64,000 bases of DNA from Rhodosorus marinus (taxonomy: Eukaryota > Rhodophyta > Stylonematophyceae > Stylonematales > Stylonemataceae), in the NCBI GenBank assembly GCA_029953675.1, contig JAMWBK010000002.1:248001-312000 (forward strand), read 5' to 3'. The position numbers were made by a program, and so were the translations under genes. The notes under the pieces are model-generated. The model searched no databases, was not told where the DNA came from, and saw only the letters and a program-made list of their open reading frames with translations. How positions within the stretch are numbered: position 1 is the stretch's first letter; each line of letters begins with the position of its first letter. Below are positions 10,727 to 21,938 of the stretch, one piece after another.

Positions 10727-11855
10727 TGCCACAGCAAAGGAACAACCAGAGTAGACAAAGTCCGCCAATGAACGTCCTCAGGGTCGTTCCTCTAGGAAGT
10801 AAGCGACTAGTATTTGTAACAGTATAAAAACGTGTAGCATTATATCATCAAATCTTTCATCCTACCTGGAGGAAAGCGACAGCTTCCGTCCGAGTACCTG
10901 CCGATCCATGATCAGGAACCAGTCTCTGTACCACCCCCAAACCTGAACACTCGGGATGGACGGGAACAATCTATGCTTTAGTGGGGTTATGCTAGTCTGA
11001 ATCCAAAATTTTATCAAGACTTTAGTTCGTCTGCTAGAGTTCGATATGAACTGTTCAAAGTCTCCAACCTCAAACGTAGGTGACCCGTTGAGAATCTTCT
11101 CTGGGACAATGTCTCATAGAGGGTGACCGCCTGAGAGTATTCTCTGGGACAATGTCTCATAGACACCAGTTGGACACGAAAGAACGTTTTTTCTATATAA
11201 ATGAATTGGTCTGCGAGCGGGGGATGAATTTTACGCTACGCCCTCATATTTACGTCAAACTGTGAGCCGTGAGTCTATAAAATGTACGTTAAAAAGATTT
11301 TCACACGACAAACGGCTAAATATAACCGTGCTATAACAACTAAATAGAAAAGCATATATCGAAAAACTTCTATCGCAATCTTTTATTAAAAATACATTAA
11401 CAGTTATTCAATTATATAAAATAATTCATGTCTGAATCTTACCACTGATATTGTTGGCATGGTACAACAAAAGAATTGAATAGAAAAATAAATTATTCTT
11501 GAAATAACTGGCAGCGTTTTTATACCCACCCTATAGTATATCACAACAAAAAGAAAAGCTTCGGAAACAAATAAAATATGGTTGTTTATATTTAATATTA
11601 GTATTTTTATCGTTATATTTTGACATGCAGATATTATTTGTATTTATCCGGTCTAAATATTGACTACCTATAGTCTTTTTCTGAGACGTTTTTCTTAACT
11701 TGTCGGGATGGGTTTTGTGGCGAAGCCCCGGGGGGTGGGAAGCAGGTTCGGGGTCAGGTTTAGGGTGGATGCCCGTATCATCAGTCTGTCGCAGTTTTGA
11801 CTAGTTGATAAGAAAATATTTTAATAGTGAGGAACAAAGGACATTGGTAATAAGG
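10727..11855. other. AT-rich intergenic region with a 43-bp tandem duplication
   Basis: No gene was recognised. Two adjacent copies of a 43-base unit occupy about 11079-11164, sharing TTCTCTGGGACAATGTCTCA exactly. From about 11270 to 11700 the sequence is very AT-rich with no coding signal, then a short GC-rich patch precedes RPB5. Confidence 0.5.
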
Positions 11856-12759
11856 ATGGACGGAAGTCGCCTTCTTGATAACGAGATCAGGAGGTTATTT
11901 CGAGTGAGGAAGACGCTGCATGAGATGCTTGTTGACCGCGGGTACATCGTTGTGTCCGACGTGAGTTGGTCAAAGACAACTCTTGTCGTTATTTTGTGGC
12001 TTTCGTGCCCATGCTGAACGGCTGTGTGAGTTTTTCGTATGCGCTCAGGATCTGAGAATGACCCTTGAGGAGTTCTCGCAAAGGTTTCATGATGCCGGAT
12101 TTGCTCGAGAGTCCCTGACGTTATTGAAACAGAAACGGGACGATCCAGCAGATCAAATCTACGTTTTCTTCAGCCAAGGGACAGAGGGACCTAAAGTTAG
12201 CGTCAAGTCGCTCAAGGAGTAAGCACATGTTGTTCCGGAATGCCCTCTCTAAGTGGGTATAAACCACCCCCCAACCTCCCACCAAGTTTTCGGATACTGA
12301 TAAGATCGTCCAACACGCTCCTCTTGTTTTTCTTAAGTACTATTGCGAGAATGGAAAGGGATGGCGTCCATCGAGCGATCATGATTATGAGCGAGGGGCT
12401 TACACCCTCGGCTGCGGACGCAATATCAAAGCTCGATCGATACCGAATCGAGCCTTTCCTCGAAAATGAACTCCTTGTAAATATTACCCGCCACGTTCTC
12501 GTTCCGAAGCATGAGATTCTTAGCAAGGCCGAGAAGAAAGCGTTGCTGAAACGATACAAGCTCAAAGAGTCACAGCTCCCCAGAGTGCAACAACGAGATC
12601 CCGTCTCACGATACTACGGTATGCGTAAACAGAATCTTTTACCTGGTGTTTGGAAACTTACTTTTGCTTCTTGCAGGACTCTCGCCTGGAGATGTTGTTC
12701 GAATCACTCGGCCTAGTGAAACGGCTGGTCGATATGTTACCTATAGACTCGTTGTGTAG
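11856..12759 (+). CDS. RPB5: RNA polymerases I/II/III common subunit RPB5
   Basis: RPB5 is a shared subunit of nuclear RNA polymerases I, II and III, placed at the downstream DNA jaw. Four exons can be spliced: 11856-11960, 12049-about 12218, about 12336-12618, and a last exon ending at 12759. The N-terminal jaw domain shows [16 protein letters not shown], then MTLEEF and [10 protein letters not shown]. The archaeal-RpoH-like C-terminal domain shows [25 protein letters not shown]-type helix [23 protein letters not shown], and the terminal [18 protein letters not shown]. The length, about 210 residues, matches the family. The start at [11 protein letters not shown] fits the usual short N-terminus. 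Confidence 0.96.
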
Positions 12760-13076
12760 TGTAACTCCGATGCGAAAGATGTCCATGTGAACAGTTCATC
12801 GAACCTCCTAGCGTTACTTTCCGAGGCAGCTTTTGACCAGTCTTCGCTCTGCGTCGCGTCGGTCGAGAGCTTCTGATAAGACGGGGGTTTTTGCGTTTTG
12901 GGGTCTGGACGCTTGGGAAGAATTCGACCTTGCTTACGAAGCTTTAAGGTGACGAGCAAAAAAACTTTATACCCCCAAAATGTAAAAACTAGGCTTATCG
13001 GCTACCTCACTGTTGAGTGTTACTGTTGAATATTATAAAATCGTATGTGGTCTCTCTGTTTGTTGTTATGTCGATT

Positions 13077-13439
13077 CTACCGCCTGTGGAACAGCCTGAC
13101 GAATCCGCTGAAGATGTTCCGGCGCGGCCTGAATTCGATATCTTCGTCAGAAAAGTCCAAATATGGGTCTTTCACCATGGAAATCTGGGCCCGACGCATG
13201 CTGCCACCGATCAGCGATGTAGCAGGCTCAAACCCTGGACTGAACCTCGATTCTGTCCAACGACGTTCCGAGTTTGCATCATTCCGCCTGAATGGGTTCC
13301 AAACCAGTCCACGCTCCGGTTGGGAAGCCGGAAAATATTCTCGTACGTTCTCCCATGGATCGTTGAGAAAGCTATCTTCGTCGGTGTTGGTCCCGTTAGT
13401 CCACCTACTGTCCCCACTTCCGATCCTAAACGACACCAT
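13077..13439 (-). CDS. Hypothetical small protein, 120 aa
   Basis: An uninterrupted frame opens with ATG at 13439. It encodes a soluble, Arg-rich protein with balanced composition (NDPWENVREYFPASQPE, later DPYLDFSDEDIEFRPRRNIF). A competing plus-strand frame overlaps it fully, and the minus frame looks more protein-like because of its charged, proline/aromatic pattern. No family was recognised. It lies alone between RPB5 and the oxidoreductase, with AT-rich DNA on the 5' side of the latter. It could be a single-exon gene, an exon, or chance. Confidence 0.3.
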   Translation of the reverse strand: MVSFRIGSGDSRWTNGTNTDEDSFLNDPWENVREYFPASQPERGLVWNPFRRNDANSERRWTESRFSPGFEPATSLIGGSMRRAQISMVKDPYLDFSDEDIEFRPRRNIFSGFVRLFHRR

Positions 13440-14027
13440 CACTCTAATCCAATCTAATCAAACACTCACACCTCGCCAATCTCCTCAAACAAACATGAAA
13501 GGAATTGACCACTGCTCAGCATAAGATTTCAGACCGCATCTTCTCTTCTAGCAGTCAGCTTGCCTCTATCCACTGAGGGTGCCGCTCTACACTGTTCATC
13601 AAGTCGATCTCACGATTGGTCCTGGTTCATTTTAATGAAAAAACTCCCACGTTAAATTATCCAAATCAAGAACTATCCCACCTTAAAATACAGAATAATT
13701 AAAAATAAAACCAATAGTAGCTCTAAAATATGTCGTTCCTTCTAGGATCCTTCTCAGGGGGGATACTACCGTTGATGGTCTAGCCATACATCTAGATAAT
13801 GAAAATAAATATGACCTATTTTTGATTTGCTGATCGTTGATGTGGGGGGTAGATATTATCATTTGAAGTCCATTTAAATTCATTTTAGATCCAACTGAAT
13901 AACGGCGAGTTATATTGAAATATGGAAATAATTAGCTCAATTAAAATTTGAATTTAGCATACCACTTCTAAATTTTGCACGGTCACTTTGGGTTTTGTAT
14001 TATGCCAGTCAGTGCTTGGGAGTCTCC
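13440..14027. other. AT-rich intergenic region
   Basis: No gene or repeat was recognised. The stretch becomes AT-rich from about 13640 and looks like ordinary non-coding DNA between convergent or tandem minus-strand genes. Confidence 0.5.
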
Positions 14028-15068
14028 TTAGAGGGCAGCGTTTGGTATATACCTGACCCTTATGAGTATTTTTCCGTAAGCATGGCCCAATTGGAAAGCT
14101 TGGCAGGCTTTGGTGATTTCGCTCAGTTCGTACTGTCTCCACTCTGGCTGAATTCGCTTGGCCTGGAGCAGCGACATCGCGGCGCTCCCACTATCCCTCA
14201 GGGAGGAAGGAATTCCCTGCGCTAGATGGCCTCCCCAGTAGATTCCGTGGACGGTGAGATTCTTCACAAGTAGGATGTTTGCTGGGAGGCTGGGAACGGA
14301 ACCGCTTGCAAAACCGACAACACAGATCTGACCACCCCAGCGTGTACATTTCAAGGCTGCCTCGAGCGGTGCTCCGCCAACGTTGTCCAGTACAATGTCG
14401 AATTGAGCCTTCTTTGACGTCTCCCGTATCAATTTGGCGATGTTGCGAGGATCCTTGTCCGTCCGGCTGATCTCAACGACGCTTGAAGCTCCGAGGCGTC
14501 GCACAAAGTCGGCTTTGCTGTGATTAGTGGCAGTGCCCGTTACGTGAGCACCTATAGCCTTGCACAGTTGAACTGCCATCGAACCCACGCCGCCTGCAGC
14601 TCCTAGCACAAGGACTCTGCTCGTCGAGTTCATTCGTGCGCGCTGCATTAGAGCCATCCACGCGGTACCCATCGCTACGACTGAACTCGCAGCATCTTCC
14701 ATCGACACGCCATCGGGAACAGGGAACAGTGAGTCTGAAGGCACTTCTACCTTTTCTGCGACAGCACCATCTGACGTCACACCGCAAACGCGCTGGCCGA
14801 CAACCAGTCGTGATCCCTCCCCAACAGCTGCAACAACACCAGAAAACTCTGTCCCAAATATGAACGGAGGTTCCTTACGCTCTTGGTATTGACCCTTCAC
14901 TTGCAGCAAGTCCGCAAAGTTGAGAGAAACGACGTGCACAATCACGCGTACCCGACCGCCAGCCACATCTCCCTCTAGGGGTGGTAAGCTATCCTCAATC
15001 ACGATTGTACCTTCATCGCCAGGGTCTCCAAGTCGCTTTACAACAGCACCCCTCATGATCCAATTCAT
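14028..15068 (-). CDS. Zinc-free MDR oxidoreductase, NADPH:quinone reductase type
   Basis: A single-exon frame of about 346 residues is the normal length for medium-chain dehydrogenases/reductases. The N-terminal catalytic domain shows NFADLLQVKGQYQ, PFIFGTEFSGVV and VGQRVCG. The Rossmann dinucleotide site is VLGAAGGVGSMAVQLCKAIG, followed by a change-of-cofactor region (TGTATNHSKADF). FDIVLDNVGG and GGQICVVGFASG are typical of the quinone-oxidoreductase branch, and the Cys ligands of zinc alcohol dehydrogenases are absent. The reaction is NAD(P)H-dependent reduction of a quinone or enone. Starts at 15068 (MNWIMRG) and 15056 (MRGAVVKRLG) are both possible, and the second fits the family better. 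The stop at 14028 follows GKILIRV closely, as expected. Confidence 0.92.
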   Translation of the reverse strand: MNWIMRGAVVKRLGDPGDEGTIVIEDSLPPLEGDVAGGRVRVIVHVVSLNFADLLQVKGQYQERKEPPFIFGTEFSGVVAAVGEGSRLVVGQRVCGVTSDGAVAEKVEVPSDSLFPVPDGVSMEDAASSVVAMGTAWMALMQRARMNSTSRVLVLGAAGGVGSMAVQLCKAIGAHVTGTATNHSKADFVRRLGASSVVEISRTDKDPRNIAKLIRETSKKAQFDIVLDNVGGAPLEAALKCTRWGGQICVVGFASGSVPSLPANILLVKNLTVHGIYWGGHLAQGIPSSLRDSGSAAMSLLQAKRIQPEWRQYELSEITKACQAFQLGHAYGKILIRVRYIPNAAL

Positions 15069-16128
15069 CAACTCAGTTCCGCGGCTTCAGTGCGGTGGAG
15101 AGGTTGATCACCTTAGGCTTCGCAGTTCATTCGGTGCCGTGGCTTTCTTGTTCACCTCCCAATCCCACGTCAGTGTCATCAGGCAATGCTACCTCTCTCG
15201 CCGTCCCGATGAGAAGTCTTTCGATGTCAATAAATTCAGTTTCTGTCTACAGTGCTGAGTTACTGTTTCAGAAAAAGGCTATGAGCACTCGGGAGTTTGG
15301 GCATGGAAGCCGCCATCGCTAGCAGTCGAGCCCTTCAAGCGCGTGAACAGCTTATCAACCTGGAGGTGGGAAGGGACCGATCGCGGGCGAGCGTTTGGGC
15401 ATCCTATATTGCGCTTTCGCTCCATCTAAAGCAGCTTCACATGCCTCAGTTCGGGTGCATGAATCCGGGGCCACGTTATCTGGCTAAATCCCCGCTGCTG
15501 CGGGTTTATTTGATACGAACCCACGAGGTGACGCTCTACGACGGGAGCTTCCTCAGCGTGTCCAAAATGCTCAGATCATTATTAGAATGGAAAGGTTTAC
15601 ATCATGTTAAAGGGTTACTCGGCGTTGGCCTAAAACCCAGTTTTTTGGTCCAACCACCCTCCGAGAATACTAACGCGTACAAAGCCTGCTGTCGATGCAA
15701 AAAAACCCAACATCAATTACCTACATCGAACACAATTAAAACCGTTTCAATAATATCTTTTATATATTACTTTTTAACAAAATTACTTTATATTCAACGC
15801 TATAAACGATGTGTTTATAAGCACCCTCAAAGCGTCATCTACGATCCAATCTAAGTAAAAGATTGATATTCCATTTTATTTCGTAATTAATTTTATACAG
15901 TCTATTGGATATATGTTGACTGATTTATTGCATGACGCTTATAGGATCTTCACTTTTTCACTTTTTCCTAGTGGTGTCAGAAATGGGAACCTCAAAAAGG
16001 AGTTGCGGCGGGTGACAAACCGAAAAGGAATGGGTCGATGTGAAGATGGTTGATGTGGTCATGGTGTGCGTGTTTCTTTATTATTGCTTAAGAGACACAG
16101 GATTTTTTTAAAACTAGGATAAAAAAAA
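15069..16128. other. Intergenic, no gene recognised
   Basis: It holds the divergent promoter space between the oxidoreductase (minus) and the SNF5-like gene (plus). A 184-codon plus frame from the ATG at 15303 runs into AT-rich DNA and ends with low-complexity residues; I do not accept it as a gene. The DNA from about 15690 to 16100 is AT-rich. An A-run directly precedes the start of the next gene. Confidence 0.45.
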
Positions 16129-18753
16129 ATGGAAGTCGTGGAAGGAAATGAGAAGGCTTTGAATGACGTTGACGTTATGGAAGTTGAGAAAGGTGGGGTG
16201 AAGGGTAGGAAAGGTGAGGTTGCTGAGGATGGGGACGATGTTGATGATGAGGCGCTGGATTATGAGTTTGAGGAGATAAAAAATGGAGCGTATATGGTAG
16301 ATTTATCGCATTCTGATGTTCCGGTCGAGGATATGGACAAGCAGATTCTTGTAGAGCGAGCGTATGACGCCTATGTAAGAACCAGATTGAACCCCGTGCG
16401 AGTAGCGAATCGTGCTGAGCTCGTTGCGATGGAGGTAGAGGATGCATCTGAGCATTCAAAGGACGTTTTCTACGAGGTCATTGGATGGGATCTCGCGAAT
16501 CAGGTCCAGAAGACTCCAGATGACGTGGGTAGGATGGTGGGAAAGCGAAATGGTTTGTCCACTAGGGGACAGAAGAAAGTCTCCAATCAACTGCAGACAC
16601 AGCTAGATGAGCTACCGAAGACTTTGAAGAAATATCGTGGACGTCAAAAGCTGCATGTAGCGCCTGCTGGCGAGCCGGAGAAGGAAAACCGCCGGGTTCT
16701 ACACTTGTGGCTGGAACTGGAGGATGATTATGGGAAGCGACGTGTTTTGAGAGAGGAACTGGAGTGGGACATATCGTTGTCCGAGGATATTAATGCGCCG
16801 GATTGGTTTGCATGGTACATGTGTGAGGAGCTTGGACTTGGGGTGAAGAACGTCAACCGTGTGGCTGAACATATCCGAATGCAGCTGCAAAGGCTTAAGG
16901 AGACGCAGCAGGACGCTCACGGGAGGCTGGGTGTTGTAGAGGGCGCGATGAAGGCATACAAAGGCACTTTTCTGGAACAGAAGGACGCGTATTCCGTGGC
17001 GCGGGAGATGGTCTATGCTTCCCTCATGAACACGTTCGATTTAATCGCGAGCATGCCATTTCAACGGGGATTATTTACCAGCCCGTTTCCGGCACAGTCA
17101 ACCGCTGGCTCATTGACTGCCGCAGCCTCACCACAAAGATCGCCACAGTCGTCTCCCGGGTACCGCGCATCCCCTCACCCTTTTCTTCCTTCGCCGACTA
17201 ACCCGATCGTAACACCGAGAGATACATTCGTTGGGTTGCAGGGAATCTCGAGCACTCCGACTCCGACAGCAGCGGGAACACCCGTAGGAAACCATCCAAT
17301 CGGGAATCAAACCCCGAAAGCCGATTCGGATATTTTGAATGTCCCATCGGCTATGGTTCACGGACTGGCCAGTGACGGCCGAACATTCCGCGAAAGGTTT
17401 CCACCCGACGATAAGATGCTAGCTGAGGGTGCTATGCCGTTGGTTTGTTCCTTCCCGGGCTGTGGTAGGCGGTTCAAAGAGCCGGGAAAGGTCCAGAAAC
17501 ATGAAACCATTCACTACGATGATGCAGATCATCATGTGCTGGGAAGGCTGTCAATAATAGAGCAGATTGATGAGGACGACTTCGACGAGCGGGACCCGAG
17601 GAGAGATACGTTTTTACACGACACGGCACTCCCTCATAGGTGCCCCTACGTTGGATGCGTGAAAAGCTTTTATTTCAACTCTCAGCTCCAGCGTCACAAG
17701 GTGTACCACGAGAAAGAGGGCCATCTGTTGCGAGCAGATACCGATATCCCCGAAGATTGGGGTCACCTGCAGTATGGATTAGGGGCTCGGGGGTCGTACT
17801 CTACCCGGCGAAACAACCCGCTGCCTTCCGCGGCCAGCGAAAGGCTCGGTCTGGGCTTACGTGCTTCCCCAAAATCAAAGTTTTTACAGAAGAAGGAACG
17901 CCGAGAGCCCATGGTTCGCTTGCCAAAGCCTTCGAAACCTCCACCACCTGTTGTCAACGCTGTCGTTCACGGAGTGGATTTGAGTAGGTTTTTGATCTAC
18001 TGGTGGCTGAACATTCCCATGTTTGGCTGAAACTGACTCCTTTTTTGGATTGTTTCGCATGAACTTAATAGGAAGCTTCCGACTCCACGCGTACAAAAGG
18101 GAAGAGCTTATGGCCTTTCGCAATGGCAGGACGAAGCCAAGGCACAATCACGCCAAGGGCGGTGGTTGTATTCCATGCAAACTGAAGTCTTTTGGATTGG
18201 ACATTCCAAAGGTAGGAATAGCTTTAGTCTGGGATCACATGCGTGAGTAGCTTCGAGAGGTGGACTCGCGTGTGAAGAGCACCGATGCACGAGCAGGACC
18301 GTTGCTGACATTGTAGCCCTCTTGCTCTTTGTGCCTGCTTAGATGCGGGATGTGGTGAGGGTTTTCTTGAGAGAGATGCGAAAGATGAGGGGAGAGCCAC
18401 CAGAGGAAGAAGAGAAGACGATCGAAGAAATCAAGAAGAAGAAGGCGTGGGAAGGGAGTGTGGACGCTGGAACAACAGCTGCGTCCGAAGCACCCTCGGA
18501 CTCGCTTCTTCGATCTCCAGGTGCCGAAAGCTCACCACCTCCCGACGGTCTATCAATACCTGGAAGTTCTCCGGCGCCGTCGGGATCCCCATTCCCCGAC
18601 ATGTCTCCCCCACCCGACTCCTCACCTGCACCAGAGAGCTCCCAAGCTGCGGATGACCTCCCAACCCCTCTACCCTCCCCTATGGACGATCAGGAACTGA
18701 ACCCCGTACTTTCACAAGATGATAATTCACAGAAGCAACCAGAAATCATCTGA
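16129..18753 (+). CDS. SNF5-like domain protein with two C2H2 zinc fingers
   Basis: This is a probable nuclear chromatin protein. Exon 1 runs from 16129 to about 17982. A GTAGGT..AATAG intron, a second exon to about 18211 and a last exon from about 18343 complete a frame of roughly 800 residues. The N-terminus is acidic. A segment near residues 190-265 (LHLWLELEDDYGKRRVLREELEWDISLSED, then FAWYMCEELGLG and AEHIRMQLQRL) matches the SNF5/SMARCB1 repeat pattern of basic strand, E-W-acidic turn and E-L-x-L helix. After a Ser/Pro-rich linker come two C2H2 fingers (CSFPGCGRRF..H..H and CPYVGCVKSF..H..H, both CX4CX12HX3H). Exon 2 adds a CIPCKLKSFG motif, and exon 3 is a coiled acidic/proline tail. 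The SNF5 call rests on pattern only; the fingers are clear. Confidence 0.7.
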
Positions 18754-19255
18754 AAACCTGCCGATCCAGAAGCCGATTCCCCCCTTGGACCACCGCGGTG
18801 AGCCAAAAAATCATCTATAACGGCTAAAAAAAATTCAAATTCTCGAATCTCGGTGACGAAATAAGGGGTCGTCAATTTGTTTGATCAAATCTTAAAGATT
18901 TTCTCCAGGGGGGGTTAAAATTCTCACATTAATATTTTGGGCTTATTTGAGTGGAATTATTTTGTGAACCCCCCTTAGAAGATGTTTTATTTTTTAGCTT
19001 GATTTGGGGAAATGCGTTACGGGGAGTGTAGTAGGGAAACGGCATTGACCTGAGACATTGGATGTAGCTGTTGATGAAATGGCTTAATGGATGGATAGAC
19101 TGAGCGGGTGGGACGACATAAGAGTTATGAAGGCTGTTGAAAGGGAAACAGATGATGTAAATAGCGTATCGAGCAGAGGTCTGGTGAATAGTCTTTTCGC
19201 TCCTGTTGCCTTCTTGATGGTTTAAGGAAGAAGTGTTTTCTTTGGAGTCAGTGAG
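18754..19255. other. Intergenic, no gene recognised
   Basis: A promoter region for the HEAT-repeat gene. The minus frame across 18929-19363 is antisense to that gene's start and to AT-rich DNA, and it shows no family feature. Confidence 0.5.
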
Positions 19256-21223
19256 ATGGAAGTGGTACGGGTTCAATCGGAGAAGAGGATGGTTGAAGAG
19301 CTGGAGGGGGTGAAGAGGGTTTTGAGGCTTGGGATTCGGCAAGATTGGGAGAAACGCGCTCAAGCAGTGAGGAAATGTGTCTCGCTGGCTGAGAATGCGG
19401 TAACGTCGAGTTCTGAGCTTCTGATGGGAGCGTTAATGCGCGGGCTCAAGTCGATTGTATATTTTCTGTGTGAGAACGTTACGGATACAAAAGCCGCAGT
19501 TGTGAAAGCGTCATGTGAGGCCATGATAGGACTGTCCGAATGTCTAGGAGCTACGTTTGGGCATACCTTGGCAGGACCGATTCTCTCTGCGCTTCAACGA
19601 ACGGCAACCAGCTCAAGCAATGTTTTATCGGAATATGCCACCGAAGCTATGAGGTCAATTTTGCACAACGCTCCCGTTCCGAGCACAGTCCTGGACGAAG
19701 TGTGCAAGTCCAGTGGCAGCAGCTCGACCTCGGCTTGTTTGGCTGCTGCTGAATGTGTAGCCGTAATTCTCGACAAGCAACCAAGACCTGCTCTCGACAC
19801 CTGCACCGGGGCAATCTCAAAGGCCATATTGGAAGGTACCAATCACAATGTGCTTGCCGTAGCTCAGAGGAGCCTGAACAACTTTTGCATCCTCGAGATG
19901 CTCTACCCGAAAGTTGCAGGTTCACTGCATGAGGAGCTTAGCGAAGAAGCCCAGAAGAAAGTGAAGTTTGCTCGGGAAGAATTTGATCTCGCCCCGCGGA
20001 AATGCAAAACCTGCGCTTACCTATCCCACAGAAGTTATCCAAAGTGGAAGAAGGTACGATCGCCGATGTCAACCGACACCGCGCAATCCGTGACGGACTC
20101 GAACACGAAGAATTCTGCCACTAGCATCGGCTCCTCGATGAGCAGACCAGTTCTTGAGGAAGACAGTCACAGCTCAATAGGATCCAAGCATTGGCCTGGA
20201 AGGGTAGACGAAGTGGAAGCCATCCTCAGCACCGCTATGCTCTCTGACGCAACATGGACATCGGACTCAATTAGACTAGCGGCGAGCTATCTGAATGATA
20301 CTCAAGTTGAGGTTTTGATCTCTGCGCTGAACGTGCTTGTGCAGCTCATCGAACTTGGTGAAGGCGCATGCAACACAATTGAAGTGGATCCGATGCTGAC
20401 TGCTAAAGTGTTTAGTAGGAAGAGAAGCTCACATGAGAAGGTGAGTATGGCGGTGAACTCGGTGGTTGAGACTATGAAGGAACGGATGGGGTTGGACAGG
20501 TATGCGAAACATCTGGTTGATGTGCTCGCACTGAGTGAGATCAGCGAGATGAACAACGCGAGGTCGAGGATGCTGTGTTCAGTCCTTGAGGTCGTACTCG
20601 CTGAAGTGAAGTCTGGTTCCTGGGGCCATCGTGGGCGTCCGTCTCTTGATGTCAATCTCGACACGCTTCTGTCCCTGACGGTCTCGTTATCGTGTGACCA
20701 AGACGTCATGGTGAGCGTTGCTGCGGGAAAATTGCTATTGGCGATGAGGCAGATCGCGCCGACGTTGCAGTATACTGAGGCGCTTTCGGAGTACGAGGTG
20801 CTCAGATCGGAGCAGCAGATGTGCGACTCGAGCAGGGCGAAAATACCGCTTCCGGATATTTCTACAATCGAAAAAGTTGCACAATCGGCACAACGTTTGA
20901 GCCGGGGTTCTAGCCGACGAGATGCTAGTTCGCTGAGCGTCAGCTTCAGTGACGATGTATCACCCCTCTCGAGGAGGGGATCGATCATATCACGAGAGCT
21001 TCTATTCGAAAACGAGAGTGCTCCCGTCTACTCGACAACGGCAAAAAACCACAAAAAACTCGGCAAGTCCAATCGAAAGCCGTTGAACAACAGCACCAAC
21101 TACTTTCTCATTCAACCAGAGAAACCCGCGCTGGAAGCCGTCCTGAACTCTGTTGGTGCCCCTTTTCGTGTAGAACAATTGGATGCCAGCGTGAAGGAGA
21201 ACTCGCTCTATCAGATCTTCTGA
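19256..21223 (+). CDS. CLASP-like HEAT/TOG-repeat protein
   Basis: A single uninterrupted frame encodes 655 residues, almost all amphipathic helices. The first 230 residues are paired helices of HEAT type (QDWEKRAQAVRKC, DTKAAVVKASCEAMIGLSECLG, LAAAECVAVILD), the arrangement of the CLASP N-terminal TOG domain. CLASPs bind tubulin and regulate microtubule plus ends and kinetochore attachment. A Ser/Thr-rich linker (about residues 265-315) separates a second helical block (about residues 330-520), and a Ser/Arg-rich segment with SRRGSIISREL follows. There is no intron, unlike most neighbours. It could alternatively be another HEAT-repeat scaffold. I am confident of the repeats, less of the CLASP identity. 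Confidence 0.6.
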   Translation: MEVVRVQSEKRMVEELEGVKRVLRLGIRQDWEKRAQAVRKCVSLAENAVTSSSELLMGALMRGLKSIVYFLCENVTDTKAAVVKASCEAMIGLSECLGATFGHTLAGPILSALQRTATSSSNVLSEYATEAMRSILHNAPVPSTVLDEVCKSSGSSSTSACLAAAECVAVILDKQPRPALDTCTGAISKAILEGTNHNVLAVAQRSLNNFCILEMLYPKVAGSLHEELSEEAQKKVKFAREEFDLAPRKCKTCAYLSHRSYPKWKKVRSPMSTDTAQSVTDSNTKNSATSIGSSMSRPVLEEDSHSSIGSKHWPGRVDEVEAILSTAMLSDATWTSDSIRLAASYLNDTQVEVLISALNVLVQLIELGEGACNTIEVDPMLTAKVFSRKRSSHEKVSMAVNSVVETMKERMGLDRYAKHLVDVLALSEISEMNNARSRMLCSVLEVVLAEVKSGSWGHRGRPSLDVNLDTLLSLTVSLSCDQDVMVSVAAGKLLLAMRQIAPTLQYTEALSEYEVLRSEQQMCDSSRAKIPLPDISTIEKVAQSAQRLSRGSSRRDASSLSVSFSDDVSPLSRRGSIISRELLFENESAPVYSTTAKNHKKLGKSNRKPLNNSTNYFLIQPEKPALEAVLNSVGAPFRVEQLDASVKENSLYQIF

Positions 21224-21938
21224 GGTTTATAGCTTACCCTCCAGTTATTCGAGAGCAGCTCGATGACCAACAGGAAAACAGGTTGCGTAATTCAACGAGC
21301 ATGTAAAGGGAGATAAAGTATGTAATAGCAAAATCTATGAATGTGGTCGTGAAGGTTTGCGGAATTCCATGCAACGGACTCCATATCCCTTTTGAAGGTC
21401 CTTCGAAAACGGAGTCAGATGTTTCGCATAACCGCGAAGGGCAAGTCTCCACTCAAAGTCCAGGACACCCGAGGGAGGTGTCGTACTCTAAGGATGAGTA
21501 CGATAGCTGGATGTGTTCCGGTCTCGTGGGACCCACGCGTCGCCGTGTCACTCAGGTGCGCTTTGGTTGCGACGTTTGTGCTGGGTCGAAAATATGTAGT
21601 CTACACCACACGGTCAGTTGTATTCAGATCTGGGACGAGTTACACGAGAGGGGAAGCACCTTGTCCTTTCTGTGACCCCCAAGAGCTACAGCAAGCTGGG
21701 CAGGCAGACTCTGAAACGGTTCTTCGGTGGAGAAATAGACCACTTTGGATATCATGAGGGCAAAACCGTAGACCCTAGAGAGAGCGTTTAATACCAGATT
21801 CACAAACACACATACATACTATCTAACACAACGCCCATAGAATTCCGCGATGTTCCCCCATAACTCCCCCCCAGTCTCTTCCCCCGAAAAAGGGAGCGCT
21901 CGCTCAAAAGTGGTTTCCGTCACTCAGCATCCAAGAGC
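21224..21938. other. Intergenic, no gene recognised
   Basis: Overlapping plus frames of about 110-120 codons (21337-21757) exist in two registers without a recognisable domain. The gap lies between convergent genes and may hold 3' untranslated sequence. Confidence 0.4.

Noticed and set aside
12748-12760. Unclear whether RPB5 could continue past 12759
   Set aside because: YRLVV followed by TAG is the normal end of the family.
15303-15854. A 184-codon plus-strand frame ahead of the SNF5-like gene
   Set aside because: No domain, its C-terminal third is AT-rich low complexity, and it lies in the divergent promoter region.
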